44,813 bases of DNA, from contig JAFDWT010000028.1 in assembly GCA_018268335.1 (NCBI GenBank), positions 1 to 44,813 on the forward strand. The letters are read 5' to 3'. The position numbers and the translations under genes are program-made. The DNA comes from Armatimonadota bacterium (GTDB taxonomy: Bacteria; Armatimonadota; Fimbriimonadia; Fimbriimonadales; Fimbriimonadaceae). Under the pieces are notes generated by a model, which worked only from the letters and a program-made list of their open reading frames with translations, searched no databases and was not told where the DNA came from. Positions 15,131-24,191 of this stretch are shown in pieces (within the stretch, counting starts at the first letter, position 1; each line of letters opens with the position of its first letter).

Positions 15131-17071
15131 TTAGCGACCAACCGGCCAGGCTGGGGGGAGGTTCTTCCAGCGCGTTGGCTTCGGTGCGAAGGTTGGGTCG
15201 TTGGGTTTGAAGCCGAATTTGAGGGCGGGGGAGGTGGGCTTCAGGCGGTAGTCGTGTTTGGCGGGGTTGACGAAGATAGGGTCGGCGACGAGGGAGTTCT
15301 TGTCTCTGCCCAGGGCTTGCCAGGCGGCTAGGGACTGGCCGTTGAAGTCGACCGGTATGCCGTCTGTCCGCCAGTAGAGGTTGTGGTCCATCGCGACGCC
15401 TTTGCCGTCCCAGTTGCCCCAGAGGAGCGGCGTGCTTTTCCATACGACGATGTTGTCTTCGAAATTGAAGGAGAGGTGGTCTTCGGCGCGGGTGCGGGCG
15501 AGTTGGCTTTCGCCGGCATCGACGAGGATGTTGCCGGTCACTAGGTTGTCTTTGCCGTAGTGCTGGTGGAAGCTCTGGCGGCTGCAGTTATATACGACGT
15601 TCCGCGCCATGGTGACGCCGGTCGATCCCTCGTCCAGGTAGAGCCCCCATCCGCCGTAGTCAAAGCTTTGGACGTCGTGGATCTCGTTTTCGACGACTTG
15701 GCACTCGGGGTCGGTGCCCAGGTGGTAGACGCCGCCCATGTCGCTGAGCACGCCGTGGCCGATGTCGTGGATGTGGTTGCCTTTGATTTCGTTTTGCTTG
15801 GTGTTCGTTGGTCCGTAGCCCCAAGTCCAACCGACGCTGACGCCGGTGTAATAGAAGTCGGCGATCTCGTTGCTTTCTACGGTGATGTTGGGAGAGTCGC
15901 CGACCCACACACCGACGCCAGCAGGGTGGACGCGACCACCTCCAGCGATGATGTTGCCTTTGATGACGACTGCCTGCGCCGTCTCCCTTGTATCGGCAAC
16001 GTGCTCTTTGAGCCCGACCTTTACCCCCCCAGCGCCCAAGTCTGAGATTTCGCCATTGCTGAAGCCTGAAAAAGCGCACCTCGAACCATATTCCAGGCCA
16101 TATCCGCCCACGTGGGTGATGCGGCACTTGTTAAATCCCGAGAAGCCTGCATCATGCACATAGACAGCGCCAGACATGTCTGCTTCGGCCTGTGGGAAGT
16201 TCCGTCCTTCAGGAGGCATTGTCCAGGCGGCATGGCTGAACGTGATGTTCTCAAAGGAGATCATATTGCCGCTCAAATCCAAGATTCTGTCGAACCGTGG
16301 GACGACGACCTCGGCCTTGTTGAGGTCTACGCCCTTGGCTGGAATGACGCTGAGTAGGCGGGTCTTCGAGTCGAAATAGAACTGACCCGGTCGCTTAAGG
16401 GCTTCCTTGACGTTGTCGACCACAAATCGCATGCCAGGTTTGAAGCGCTGCCAGTCGGTGGGGTAGGTGCGGCCGGCTAGTAGCACAGTGCCGCCCTCGA
16501 CGGTCTTGATAGGGAAGCGGGTGATGGTCCAGTTTTGGAAGTGGACGACCTCGACGTCTTGCAGGTTGTGCCAGTTTGGGTCAACGGTGTGGTCTTGGGC
16601 GACAAAGCGGTCGTCGCCCTCTTTCTCGCGCTCAGGGCGGGCGACGATGTCTTTGACGTGGTAGTAGCCGGTCTCCGGGAGGCGAGGGCGGTCGTAGCGG
16701 ACGCCGTCCACGAAGAGCTGGTTGACGGCGAAAGTGCCAGGTACGGTGACGGTATAGGTGTCGCCGGAATTCTTGAAGCCCCTGAGCGAAAGTCCGGCGG
16801 AGAGGATGGGCTTCTCGTTGCGCTCGGCGCGGACTTCCAAGCCGTAATGATCGTTTGTCATCATCAGTGGGGCATCAAGAAAGTAGGTGCCCCCTCTCAA
16901 CACGACATTCCGTCGGAGCCCGTCCGATGGTTTGGAAGCGGCATCGATTGCGTGCTGCGGCGTGCGGAACGGCCTGGCCTTCGTGCCCAGGTTCTTGTCA
17001 TCGCCGGTCGGCGACACGTAGACCGCTTTGATCTGGACTGTTAAGGCCAGCACGGTGGCGACGAGCAACAT
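15131..17071 (-). CDS. exported right-handed parallel beta-helix protein
   Basis: A 646-residue protein. A short signal peptide, MLLVATVLALTVQIKA, is followed by the DUF1565-like start of surface beta-helix proteins: VYVSPTGDDKNLGTKARPFRT, then RRNVVLRGGTYFLDAPL. From about residue 260 the sequence is a series of beta-helix rungs (MISFENITFSHAAW, GNIIAGGGRVHPAGVGVWVG, NITVESNEIADFYYTGVSVG, GNHIHDIGHGVLSDMGGVYHLG, MARNVVYNCS). Such proteins bind or cleave polysaccharides, often as pectate-lyase-like enzymes, but no specific lyase active site is clear. The start is ATG 17069-17071 with no Shine-Dalgarno and a CATAAT box only a few bases upstream, so the transcript may be leaderless. The gene lies between two copies of repeat C. 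Confidence 0.82.
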   Translation of the reverse strand: MLLVATVLALTVQIKAVYVSPTGDDKNLGTKARPFRTPQHAIDAASKPSDGLRRNVVLRGGTYFLDAPLMMTNDHYGLEVRAERNEKPILSAGLSLRGFKNSGDTYTVTVPGTFAVNQLFVDGVRYDRPRLPETGYYHVKDIVARPEREKEGDDRFVAQDHTVDPNWHNLQDVEVVHFQNWTITRFPIKTVEGGTVLLAGRTYPTDWQRFKPGMRFVVDNVKEALKRPGQFYFDSKTRLLSVIPAKGVDLNKAEVVVPRFDRILDLSGNMISFENITFSHAAWTMPPEGRNFPQAEADMSGAVYVHDAGFSGFNKCRITHVGGYGLEYGSRCAFSGFSNGEISDLGAGGVKVGLKEHVADTRETAQAVVIKGNIIAGGGRVHPAGVGVWVGDSPNITVESNEIADFYYTGVSVGWTWGYGPTNTKQNEIKGNHIHDIGHGVLSDMGGVYHLGTDPECQVVENEIHDVQSFDYGGWGLYLDEGSTGVTMARNVVYNCSRQSFHQHYGKDNLVTGNILVDAGESQLARTRAEDHLSFNFEDNIVVWKSTPLLWGNWDGKGVAMDHNLYWRTDGIPVDFNGQSLAAWQALGRDKNSLVADPIFVNPAKHDYRLKPTSPALKFGFKPNDPTFAPKPTRWKNLPPAWPVGR

Positions 17072-17222
17072 TTCTTATTATGTGGGTGCTGGGCAGTGGC
17101 GCACCACGTGCTTTGTCACTCGAGCGGTTCGGTCGGTGGGCTTTGAGTGCGCGACTTGGGTCGCGCTTTGTCTTGTCGCGGGCTTGCCCGCGGCTCCGGA
17201 CGGCTGGCCGAGCACGCCGGAG

Positions 17223-17272
17223 CCCTCACCCCCCAACCCCCTCCCCCTCGGAAGGGCGAGGGGGCTTCGGAG
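17223..17272. repeat. intergenic repeat C, copy 2
   Basis: Near-identical to 15067-15117: CCCTCACCCCCCAACCCCCT then the hairpin at 17237-17264 with the same CGGA loop. It lies in the 404-bp gap between the divergent beta-helix gene and rplC. That gap also holds the rplC promoter (17336-17364) and a structured leader; no gene is visible in it. Confidence 0.7.
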
Positions 17273-17335
17273 GCGAGAAAGTCCCACGACCGAGGCTGGT
17301 CCGGGTATCTTTCGAATCCGCGTCCTGGCTGGGGC

Positions 17336-17364
17336 TTGCCCTGGGCACGACGCGACCCGATAAT
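17336..17364 (+). promoter_or_regulatory. promoter of the ribosomal protein operon
   Basis: -35 TTGCCC (17336-17341), exactly 17 nt, -10 GATAAT (17359-17364), about 110 nt before the rplC start. No other good promoter is seen between the beta-helix gene and rplC, and no rpsJ lies in between. Confidence 0.6.
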
Positions 17365-17382
17365 CAAGACGGCCTCACAGGC

Positions 17383-17438
17383 CCGGACGGAGCGTCCCCC
17401 ACCAAGAAAAAGGGGGCAACGCACCGGAAACCGTCCGG
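17383..17438 (+). promoter_or_regulatory. structured leader upstream of rplC
   Basis: CCGGACGG (17383-17390) pairs perfectly with CCGTCCGG (17431-17438). Inside, CCCCC (17396-17400) pairs with GGGGG (17412-17416). A nested two-helix leader ahead of a ribosomal operon is a candidate site for autogenous control by a ribosomal protein (L4 in the E. coli S10 operon). That role is inference. Confidence 0.45.
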
Positions 17439-17475
17439 ATCAGACCAGACAGAGGCTTTCAACGATAGGAGGACT

Positions 17476-18108
17476 ATGCTTCCGGGAATATTAGGCACGA
17501 AAATTGGCATGACGCACGTCTTCAGCGAAGACGGGCGCATGATCCCGGTCACTGTCATTGAGGCAGGGCCGGTGTACGTCACCCAGATCAAGACCGACGA
17601 CAAGGACGGCTACACCGCCGTGCAGGTCGGCTTCCAAGAGATCAGCGACAAAAACCTCTCCTTCCCCAAGTTCGGCCATCTCAAGAAGGCCGGGGTGAAG
17701 AGCAACCTGCGCCACCTCCGCGAGTTCCGCGTCGACAAGACGGACGGATATGAGATGGGCCAGGAGATCAAGACCGACATCTTCAGCGAAGGCGACGACG
17801 TGGACGTCATCGGCACCAGCAAGGGCCGAGGGTTCGCGGGCGGCGTCAAGCGCTACCACTTTAAGGGCCAGCACATGACCCACGGCTATATGACCCACCG
17901 CCGGCCGCTGAGCTCGGGCGCCACGGGTCCCCAGCGCGTCTTCAAGGGCACCCGGAAGCCGGGCCACATGGGTGACGAGCGGGTGACGCAGACCGGCCTG
18001 AAGGTCGTGAAGGTCGACGCCGAGCGCAACCTGATCCTGGTTAGCGGCAGCGTCCCCGGCGCCAACGGTTGCCTGGTGACGGTCAACAAGACCAAGGGAG
18101 GCAAATGA
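17476..18108 (+). CDS. rplC: 50S ribosomal protein L3
   Basis: A 210-residue large-subunit protein that nucleates assembly near the peptidyl-transferase centre. The start ATG 17476-17478 has a perfect AGGAGG 4 nt upstream; a longer open frame extends back but the protein homology begins here (MLPGILGTKIGMTHVF). The L3 loop region GGVKRYHFKGQHMTHGYMTH and KPGHMGDERVT are clear. It is the first gene of the operon; the usual upstream rpsJ (S10) is missing from the window. Confidence 0.97.
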   Translation: MLPGILGTKIGMTHVFSEDGRMIPVTVIEAGPVYVTQIKTDDKDGYTAVQVGFQEISDKNLSFPKFGHLKKAGVKSNLRHLREFRVDKTDGYEMGQEIKTDIFSEGDDVDVIGTSKGRGFAGGVKRYHFKGQHMTHGYMTHRRPLSSGATGPQRVFKGTRKPGHMGDERVTQTGLKVVKVDAERNLILVSGSVPGANGCLVTVNKTKGGK

Positions 18109-18110
18109 CC

Positions 18111-18785
18111 ATGGCGACTATTGAGATTAAAGACAAGAAGGGCAAGGTCGTCGGCAAGCACAGCGTCGCCGATGCAGTCGCCACCACGAGCACCGATGTC
18201 AAGAAGGGGACAGTCCACCGTGTGGTCGTCACCGAGCTGGCCAACGCCCGCCAAGGCACGCAGAGCGCCAAGACGCGCAGCGAAGTCCGGGGCGGCGGCC
18301 GCAAGCCTTATAAGCAGAAGAAGACCGGCAACGCCCGCCAGGGCACCACTCGCGCCCCGCACTGGGCGCACGGTGGCATGGCGCTGGCCGTCAAGCCGCG
18401 GAGCTACGCCAAAAAGGTCAACGTCAAGGAGCGCCGCCTGGCAACCATCGCCGCCTTTGCCTCGCAGGTCGAGGCTGGCAATGTGGTGATCGCCGACGCC
18501 ATCAGCTTTGCCGCACCGAAGACCAAGGACGCAAAGGCGTTCTTGAGCGCGCTTGGTGTCGCCGACGCCAAGCGCGTTTTGGTTGTCCTGACCGAGCACG
18601 ACGAAGCGACCTTCAAGAGCTTCCGCAACTTGCCTGGCGTCGAGGTGCGCACCGCGCCGAACCGCGAAGGGAAGGGCGAACCGTTCAGCACCCGCGACCT
18701 GCTGTTGGCGCACAAGATCGTCATCAGCCAGGACGCCCTGAAGAAAGCCGAGGCCACTTGGACGGGCCAGGAGGCCAAAGCGTGA
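18111..18785 (+). CDS. rplD: 50S ribosomal protein L4
   Basis: A 224-residue L4 whose extended loop reaches the exit tunnel (SAKTRSEVRGGGRKPYKQKK then RAPHWAHGG). The chosen ATG 18111 lies 9 nt after GGGAGG; an in-frame ATG at 18105 overlaps the rplC stop (ATGA) but is only 3 nt from the ribosome binding site. In E. coli L4 also represses its own operon through the leader, a possibility here given the structured leader. Confidence 0.96.
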   Translation: MATIEIKDKKGKVVGKHSVADAVATTSTDVKKGTVHRVVVTELANARQGTQSAKTRSEVRGGGRKPYKQKKTGNARQGTTRAPHWAHGGMALAVKPRSYAKKVNVKERRLATIAAFASQVEAGNVVIADAISFAAPKTKDAKAFLSALGVADAKRVLVVLTEHDEATFKSFRNLPGVEVRTAPNREGKGEPFSTRDLLLAHKIVISQDALKKAEATWTGQEAKA

Positions 18786-19126
18786 AAGACCCGCACGACA
18801 TCATCATCCGCCCCCACATGACTGAGAAGACCTACGCTCTCAGCTTCGGACCGCAAAACGTCGCCGAGGACAAGGTGCAACGCACCTACACGTTCATTGT
18901 CGCCGAGAGCGCGAACAAGATCGAGATCAAGGCTGCCTTCGAAGCCATTTACAACGCGGGCAAAAAGGACAAGGAAGAGATGGTCACCGTCGCCGAAGTC
19001 CGCACCGTCAAGAAGCTCGGCAAAATGCGCCGGGTCGGCCAACGCGCCAAGGGCAAAAAGCCCGACGCGAAGAAGGCCCTGATCAAGCTGGCCCCTGGCC
19101 AAATGCTCGAGGACTACACGGTCTAA
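18782..19126 (+). CDS. rplW: 50S ribosomal protein L23
   Basis: A 114-residue L23, a protein at the tunnel exit that docks trigger factor and SRP. It starts at GTG 18782, overlapping the rplD stop as GTGA, with AGGAGG 9 nt upstream. Family motifs are [37 protein letters not shown] and [14 protein letters not shown]. Confidence 0.95.
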   Translation: MKDPHDIIIRPHMTEKTYALSFGPQNVAEDKVQRTYTFIVAESANKIEIKAAFEAIYNAGKKDKEEMVTVAEVRTVKKLGKMRRVGQRAKGKKPDAKKALIKLAPGQMLEDYTV

Positions 19127-19130
19127 AGAT

Positions 19131-19970
19131 ATGCCTACCAAACGCGTCAAACCGACATCCCCGGGCCGACGGCACCAGATCGTCAGCACGTATTCGGAAA
19201 TCACGAAGTCGAAGCCGGAGAAGAGCCTTCTCGCCCCGATCAAGAAGTCGGGCGGACGGAACGCCACCGGCCGCATCACGATGAAGAACCGTGGCGGCGG
19301 CAACAAGCGCCGGTACCGGATCATCGACTTCAAGCGGGACAAGGACGGGGTGGCGGCCAAGGTCGTCGCTATCGAATACGATCCAAACCGCACGTGCCGC
19401 ATCGCCCTGTTGGAATATGCCGACGGCGAGCGCCGGTACATCCTGGCACCCAAGAACCTTGTGGTCGGCGCCCAGGTCGACAGCGGCTCGGAGAGCGACA
19501 TCCTCCCCGGCAACTGCCTGCCCCTGCGCAATATCCCGCTTGGTACGATGGTGCACAACATCGAAATGCAACCCGGCCGTGGCGGACAGATGGTCCGCAG
19601 CGCCGGCGCCGCCGCCCAGGTGATGGCGAAGGAAGGCAATTACTGCACTCTGCGCCTGCCCAGCGGCGAAATGCGCATGGTGCACCTGGAGTGCCGCGCC
19701 ACCGTCGGCGAAGTCGGCAACGCCGAGCATGAGAACGAGCAGCTCGGTAAGGCCGGTAAGAACCGGGGCAAGGGCCGCAAGCCGCACGTTCGCGGTGTCG
19801 TCATGAGCCCGCGCGACCACCCGCACGGTGGTGGTGAAGCCAAGTCGCCGGTCGGACGCCGCAAGGGCCCGGTCGACCGATGGGGCAACAAAGCGCAGGG
19901 CCGCCGAACGCGCTCGAACAAGCGCACCGACCGATTCATCGTCCGGCGGAGGCCGGAGAACAAGGGCTGA
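19131..19970 (+). CDS. rplB: 50S ribosomal protein L2
   Basis: A 279-residue L2 of normal length, required for subunit association and peptidyl transfer. The N-terminal domain reads [20 protein letters not shown]. The C-terminus carries the universally conserved [15 protein letters not shown] with the essential His. It starts 4 nt after rplW. Confidence 0.97.
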   Translation: MPTKRVKPTSPGRRHQIVSTYSEITKSKPEKSLLAPIKKSGGRNATGRITMKNRGGGNKRRYRIIDFKRDKDGVAAKVVAIEYDPNRTCRIALLEYADGERRYILAPKNLVVGAQVDSGSESDILPGNCLPLRNIPLGTMVHNIEMQPGRGGQMVRSAGAAAQVMAKEGNYCTLRLPSGEMRMVHLECRATVGEVGNAEHENEQLGKAGKNRGKGRKPHVRGVVMSPRDHPHGGGEAKSPVGRRKGPVDRWGNKAQGRRTRSNKRTDRFIVRRRPENKG

Positions 19971-19988
19971 GCCCGGAGAACTTAAGCA

Positions 19989-20276
19989 ATGGCAAGAAGT
20001 CTCAAAAAGGGCTACTTCATCGACGAGCACCTCATCGAGAAGGTGGACGCGATGAACAAGTCCGGCGAAAAGAGAATCATCAAGACCTGGTCGCGCCGCA
20101 GCACGATCACTCCCGACATGATCGGGCACACCCTGGGTGTGCACGACGGCCGCAAGCACATCCCTGTGTTTGTGACCGAAAACATGATCGGCCACAAGCT
20201 CGGCGAGTTCGCTCCCACGCGGACTTACCGCGGCCACGACGGCAGCATCCCAGAAAGGGGGGTCAAGATTCGGTAA
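19989..20276 (+). CDS. rpsS: 30S ribosomal protein S19
   Basis: A 95-residue S19 on the small-subunit head, in contact with S13 and the A-site tRNA. Family features are [32 protein letters not shown] and [14 protein letters not shown]. It lies 18 nt after rplB. A 105-nt structured gap follows before rplV. Confidence 0.97.
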   Translation: MARSLKKGYFIDEHLIEKVDAMNKSGEKRIIKTWSRRSTITPDMIGHTLGVHDGRKHIPVFVTENMIGHKLGEFAPTRTYRGHDGSIPERGVKIR

Positions 20277-20289
20277 GGCCCAGGCTGGG

Positions 20290-20320
20290 GCAAGGGGCGC
20301 GGTACAATCCCGTGCCTTGC
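20290..20320 (+). promoter_or_regulatory. intercistronic hairpin between rpsS and rplV
   Basis: GCAAGG pairs with CCTTGC and CGCGG with CCGTG (one G-U), with a 2-nt GG bulge on the left side and a loop TACAATC. There is no T tail, so it is more likely an RNA processing, stability or attenuation element than a terminator. It lies in the only gap over 100 nt within the operon. Confidence 0.45.
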
Positions 20321-20381
20321 GCCGACCTCCGCGACAGCGGACGGAAGGCCCCCCGCCAAGCCTCCGAAAGGAGACAGCACC

Positions 20382-20972
20382 ATGGAAGTCAGAGCAGTAG
20401 CCAAGTTCGTCAAGTGCAAGCCCTTGATGGTCCGCCAGGTGGCCCGCGAGATCCGCGGCTACCGGGCGGTCGAAGCTGCCAACATTTTGCGGTTCAAGCC
20501 CGGTAAAGGCGCGTTCCACCTGCACAAAGTGCTGATGAGCGCGATCGCCAACGCTGAAGCGAACCACGAGATCGACGCCGACACCCTGAAGATCAGCAGC
20601 ATCCAGATTGACGAGGGCCCGAAGACCAAGCGCATCCAGGCTCGCGCCATGGGCCGCGCCAACCGCATCTTCAAGCGCACCGCCCACATCATGGTGGCGG
20701 TCGAAGAAGTGGGTGAAGAGGTCAAGGTGAAACCGCACGGCACCGCCGCCAAGAAGCGGCCGACCCTAGCCGCACCGAAGGGACGGGGAGCCAAGCCGGC
20801 CGCCGCCAAGAAGGAAGCCAAAGCCGCAGAGGCTGTGGTCGAGGAGACGGTGGTCGAAGAACAGATTGTCGAGACGCCGGTCGAAGAGACCGTCGTCGAG
20901 ACTCCGGTCGAGGCAGCCGCCGAAGCCGAAGCCACGAGCGCCGAAGAAGCCGGCGAGGAGAAGCAGGACTAA
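20382..20972 (+). CDS. rplV: 50S ribosomal protein L22 with long acidic C-terminal extension
   Basis: Residues 1-115 are a standard L22, including the tunnel hairpin (KTKRIQARAMGRANRIFKRTAH). From about residue 118 to 196 an extra tail appears. It is first Lys/Ala-rich (AAKKRPTLAAPKGRGAKP), then a Glu/Val/Thr run with repeats of VEETVVE and ETPVE, ending EEAGEEKQD. Most bacterial L22 are 110-130 residues, so the tail is about 80 residues extra and probably disordered and solvent-exposed. GAAAGGAG precedes the ATG at good spacing. It ends 2 nt before rpsC. Confidence 0.95.
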   Translation: MEVRAVAKFVKCKPLMVRQVAREIRGYRAVEAANILRFKPGKGAFHLHKVLMSAIANAEANHEIDADTLKISSIQIDEGPKTKRIQARAMGRANRIFKRTAHIMVAVEEVGEEVKVKPHGTAAKKRPTLAAPKGRGAKPAAAKKEAKAAEAVVEETVVEEQIVETPVEETVVETPVEAAAEAEATSAEEAGEEKQD

Positions 20973-20974
20973 CA

Positions 20975-21748
20975 ATGGGTCAGAAAATCCACCCGAACGG
21001 CTTCCGACTTGGTGTCATCCGTGGCCACGACAGCCACTGGATTTATCCGAAGAAGCTGTACCGACAAGCAATCGTCGCCGACGACAAGGTGCGGACTTTC
21101 CTTCTGGACAAGATCGGCAAGGGTCTTGTCAGCCGCGTCGAGATCGAGCGCGCCGCCAACCGCGTCAAGGTGACGATTTTCACCTCGCGGCCGGGCGCCG
21201 TCATCGGCCGAGGCGGCAAGGGCATCGACCAGCTGAGCCAAGACTTGAACGCCATGGCTCGGAAGGAAGACCCGACCGCCCAGGTCCAGGTGAACGTCAG
21301 CGAAGTTCGCCAGCCCGAGCTGGACGCCCAGCTGGTGGCCGACAACATCGCCGTCCAACTGGAAAAACGTATCAGCCACCGCCGCGCCATGCGCCAAGCC
21401 ATGACCCGCGCGCAGCGCCTGAACGGCCGGGGCATGAAGATCATGGTGAGCGGACGTCTGAACGGCGCCGAGATCGCCCGGCAAGAGCTGGACAAGTTCG
21501 GCAAGGTGCCGCTGCACACGCTGCGCGCCGACATCGATTACGGCTTTGCCATCGCCTACACGATCTACGGAACAGTCGGCGTCAAGGTGTGGGTCTATCG
21601 CGGTGAGGTTCTGCCCGAAAAGCAGCTCGCCCAGATGCACGACAACTTCAACGCCCGGCCGCGACGACAGCGCGACGAGCACCGCGGTCCGCGCGGCGAC
21701 AGGGAAGGGGGCGACGCCCCAGCCCCGGCACAAGAGGTGAACAGCTGA
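20975..21748 (+). CDS. rpsC: 30S ribosomal protein S3
   Basis: A 257-residue S3 with an N-terminal KH domain ([16 protein letters not shown], carrying the GxxG loop) and the S3 C-terminal domain ([20 protein letters not shown], then [21 protein letters not shown]). It lines the mRNA entry tunnel. The tail from about residue 225 is a charged, Arg/Asp/Gly-rich extension. The stop overlaps the rplP ATG (TGATG). Confidence 0.97.
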   Translation: MGQKIHPNGFRLGVIRGHDSHWIYPKKLYRQAIVADDKVRTFLLDKIGKGLVSRVEIERAANRVKVTIFTSRPGAVIGRGGKGIDQLSQDLNAMARKEDPTAQVQVNVSEVRQPELDAQLVADNIAVQLEKRISHRRAMRQAMTRAQRLNGRGMKIMVSGRLNGAEIARQELDKFGKVPLHTLRADIDYGFAIAYTIYGTVGVKVWVYRGEVLPEKQLAQMHDNFNARPRRQRDEHRGPRGDREGGDAPAPAQEVNS

Positions 21749-22179
21749 TGTTGATGCCCAAGAGGACGAAGTTCCGCAAGCAGTTCCGTGGCCGCATGCG
21801 CGGCACCGCCGGTCAAGGCAGCACGGTCAGCTTCGGCGACTATGGCCTGATCGCCCTGCAGCCGGCCTGGATCACCAGCCGACAGATCGAAGCCGCCCGT
21901 ATCGCCATGACCCGCCACATCAAACGCGGTGGCAAGGTCTGGATCCGCGTCTTCCCGGACAAACCGTACACCAAGAAGCCGCTTGAACAGCGCATGGGTA
22001 AAGGTAAGGCCGGTGTCGAAGGCTGGGTGGCCGTCGTCAAGCCTGGCAAGGTGATGTTTGAGATGAACGGAGTCGACGTGGCGACCGCCCGCGAGGCCAT
22101 GCGCCTGGCGCAGCACAAGCTGCCGATCGACACCAAGTTCGTGACGAAGGAAGAGTATCAGGAGGCGGCCGGACTCTGA
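21748..22179 (+). CDS. rplP: 50S ribosomal protein L16
   Basis: A 143-residue L16, which positions A-site tRNA near the peptidyl-transferase centre. Motifs are [42 protein letters not shown] and [22 protein letters not shown]-like (here MGKGKAG). An overlapping start (TGATG) with rpsC implies translational coupling; the second ATG, 6 nt on (MPKRT), may be the true start. Confidence 0.97.
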   Translation: MLMPKRTKFRKQFRGRMRGTAGQGSTVSFGDYGLIALQPAWITSRQIEAARIAMTRHIKRGGKVWIRVFPDKPYTKKPLEQRMGKGKAGVEGWVAVVKPGKVMFEMNGVDVATAREAMRLAQHKLPIDTKFVTKEEYQEAAGL

Positions 22180-22181
22180 AC

Positions 22182-22415
22182 ATGTCAGAACCGCCTGAAG
22201 AAGATATGAAAGCCCTGAAAGCAACCAATCTGCGCGAGAAGTCGGTACCCGAGCTGGAAGAGCTCGTGCGCCAAGAGCGCGCCGCCCTCTACAAGGCGCG
22301 TCGCGACCTGGTCTTCCGCCAGATGACCGATGTGGCGAGCCTGAAGGTGCGCCGGCACAACATCGCCCGACTGCTGACCCTCATCAGCGAAAAGAAGAAG
22401 GGGGCTGACGCGTGA
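22182..22415 (+). CDS. rpmC: 50S ribosomal protein L29
   Basis: A 77-residue two-helix L29 at the tunnel exit next to L23. The family region is [20 protein letters not shown] and [19 protein letters not shown]. The first ATG is 22182, just after rplP; an ATG at 22206 would give the more usual 69-residue form beginning at MKALKA. The end overlaps the rpsQ GTG start. Confidence 0.92.
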   Translation: MSEPPEEDMKALKATNLREKSVPELEELVRQERAALYKARRDLVFRQMTDVASLKVRRHNIARLLTLISEKKKGADA

Positions 22416-22690
22416 GCGCAGTAGCCGAAACCGCCGCCGAGACCAGGGGCCGCCGCAAGGTGCGCCGCGGTGTCGTGGCCAGCAACAAAATGACCAAGAC
22501 GGTCACCGTCCGACTGGACCGCGCCTATCAGCACGGCTTGTACGGCAAGACTGTCCGGACCTCCAAGAAAGTCAAAGCCCACGACGAGTTGAGCTGCGAC
22601 ATCGGAGACATCGTCGAGATCGTGGAGACCCGGCCGCTGAGCAAAGACAAGCGGTGGCGTGTCAGCAAGATCGTCGAGAAAGTGAAGTGA
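22412..22690 (+). CDS. rpsQ: 30S ribosomal protein S17
   Basis: A 92-residue OB-fold S17, starting at GTG 22412 in a GTGA overlap with rpmC. The core is [39 protein letters not shown] and [20 protein letters not shown] short acidic/Ala N-terminal extension (about 12 residues) precedes the usual start. This is the last gene of the S10-type half of the operon. Confidence 0.95.
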   Translation: MSAVAETAAETRGRRKVRRGVVASNKMTKTVTVRLDRAYQHGLYGKTVRTSKKVKAHDELSCDIGDIVEIVETRPLSKDKRWRVSKIVEKVK

Positions 22691-22694
22691 AACC

Positions 22695-22716
22695 GGCCCC
22701 GGCCAAAACCGGGGCC
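22695..22716 (+). promoter_or_regulatory. GC-rich hairpin at the S10/spc junction
   Basis: A perfect 8-bp stem GGCCCCGG/CCGGGGCC with loop CCAAAA, 5 nt after the rpsQ stop and 73 nt before rplN. There is no T run, so it is probably a processing or stability element at the junction that corresponds to two operons in E. coli. Confidence 0.5.
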
Positions 22717-22788
22717 AACGAACGTAAGACGCACGGCAAACGGCGCGCCCGCTAGCCCTCTGCGCACTAGGAAGCAAGGAGCAAGGAA

Positions 22789-23160
22789 ATGATCCAACAG
22801 TTCAGTAGGTTGAAAGTGGCCGACAACTCGGGCGCGCGCGAAATCATGTGTATCCGCGTCCTCAAGGGGTCGCAACCGCGCTATGGCACCGTCGGCGACG
22901 TTATTGTCGCGTCGGTGAAGGCGGCCACGCCCAACATGCCCGTCAAGAAGGGAGACGTGATCAAGGCTGTCATCGTGCGCACCAAGAAACCGGTCCGCCG
23001 ACGCGACGGCAGCACGCTTCGCTTTGACGACAACGCGGCCGTGGTCATCAACCCGGTGAACCTGGAGCCGCGCGGCACCCGCATCTTCGGCCCGGTGGCC
23101 CGCGAACTGCGCGACGCCAACTTTATGAAGATCGTTTCCCTTGCACCGGAGGTCGTTTGA
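22789..23160 (+). CDS. rplN: 50S ribosomal protein L14
   Basis: A 123-residue L14 of exact standard length, at the subunit interface. Motifs are [48 protein letters not shown] and [15 protein letters not shown] ribosome binding site AAGGAGCAAGGAAATG precedes it closely. Confidence 0.97.
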   Translation: MIQQFSRLKVADNSGAREIMCIRVLKGSQPRYGTVGDVIVASVKAATPNMPVKKGDVIKAVIVRTKKPVRRRDGSTLRFDDNAAVVINPVNLEPRGTRIFGPVARELRDANFMKIVSLAPEVV

Positions 23161-23161
23161 C

Positions 23162-23575
23162 ATGCCGACGAAAGCAGAAATCAAGAAACTGAGCAGCAAG
23201 ATCAAGCTCAAGGTCCGGACGGGCGACAAGGTCGTCATCATCGCCGGCAAAGACAAGGGCCAGATCGGCACGATCGCCGCCATCAGCCCCTATGAGGGCA
23301 AAGCTATCGTGCTGGCCGAAAACCCGGAGAACCCCGAAGTGCCGTTGCCGCTGAACGCGGCGGTCAAGCACCGCAAGGCGCGCTACCAGGGCGAGCGCTC
23401 GGCGCGGATCCGCATTCCGGTGCCCATCGACATCAGCAACCTGATGGTCATCGACCCGGCGAGCGACAAGCCCTCGCGCGTCGGCCGCCGACTGGAAGAC
23501 GGCAAGATCGTCCGCTATGCCAAGAAGAGCGGCAAGACAATCGTCGACAAACCCAACATTGTGAAGGAGAGCTAA
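23162..23575 (+). CDS. rplX: 50S ribosomal protein L24
   Basis: A 137-residue L24 with the KOW motif ([20 protein letters not shown]), an assembly initiator protein. It is longer than the usual 100-110 residues: the central part ([20 protein letters not shown]) and the C-terminal tail look extended. The ATG at 23162 directly follows the rplN stop; an upstream TTG in the same frame is unlikely. Confidence 0.94.
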   Translation: MPTKAEIKKLSSKIKLKVRTGDKVVIIAGKDKGQIGTIAAISPYEGKAIVLAENPENPEVPLPLNAAVKHRKARYQGERSARIRIPVPIDISNLMVIDPASDKPSRVGRRLEDGKIVRYAKKSGKTIVDKPNIVKES

Positions 23576-23581
23576 CAGGCC

Positions 23582-24169
23582 ATGGCCCGCAAGTCCGCCC
23601 CCGAAAAACCGACTGGCGTGCAAGGCCAACTGCCTGCCCCGCGCCTGAAGAAGATCTACAAAGAGACGGTCGCCCCCAAGCTGCGCGAGCAGTTCGGCTA
23701 CAAATCGTCCATGGAAGTGCCCCGCCTGGTGAAGGTCGTGGTGAACATGGGCACCGGCATCGAAGAGAAAGAGCTCGACAACAGCGTCCGCGACATGCAA
23801 GTGGTCACTGGTCAGAAGCCGGTGACGACGGTCAGCCGCAAGTCGATCTCGCAGTTCAAACTGCGGGAAGGCATGAAGATCGGCTGCATGGTCACCCTGC
23901 GCGGCGACCGCGCCTACCACTTCTTGGACAAGCTCTGCACCGTCGCCCTGCCTCGCTTGCGCGACTTCCAGGGCCTTTCGCCCAAGAGCTTTGACGGCCG
24001 CGGCAACTACTCGCTGGGTCTGAAAGAGCAGCTGATCTTCCCGGAGATCAACTACGACACCTTCGACAAGATCCGAGGCATGGACATCACGATCGTGACG
24101 ACGGCCAAGAACGACGACGAAGGCCGAGCGTTCCTCAAGCTGATGGGCTTGCCGCTTCGCGAGAAGTAA
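23582..24169 (+). CDS. rplE: 50S ribosomal protein L5
   Basis: A 195-residue L5, which binds 5S rRNA and contacts P-site tRNA. A 20-residue Lys/Pro-rich N-terminal extension precedes the standard start [18 protein letters not shown]. Motifs are [41 protein letters not shown] and [23 protein letters not shown]. It is the last gene: a strong terminator follows 22 nt later, where rpsN and rpsH would normally be. Confidence 0.97.
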   Translation: MARKSAPEKPTGVQGQLPAPRLKKIYKETVAPKLREQFGYKSSMEVPRLVKVVVNMGTGIEEKELDNSVRDMQVVTGQKPVTTVSRKSISQFKLREGMKIGCMVTLRGDRAYHFLDKLCTVALPRLRDFQGLSPKSFDGRGNYSLGLKEQLIFPEINYDTFDKIRGMDITIVTTAKNDDEGRAFLKLMGLPLREK

Positions 24170-24191
24170 GAGAAGAGAAGCAAAAGCGTCG

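Noticed and set aside
17080-17475. Extended L3 open frame from 17080
   Set aside because: It passes through repeat C and the promoter; L3 homology and AGGAGG both fix the start at 17476.
19083-20738. A 551-codon minus-strand frame opposite rplW, rplB, rpsS and rplV
   Set aside because: It crosses four certain ribosomal genes; it is a codon-usage artefact.
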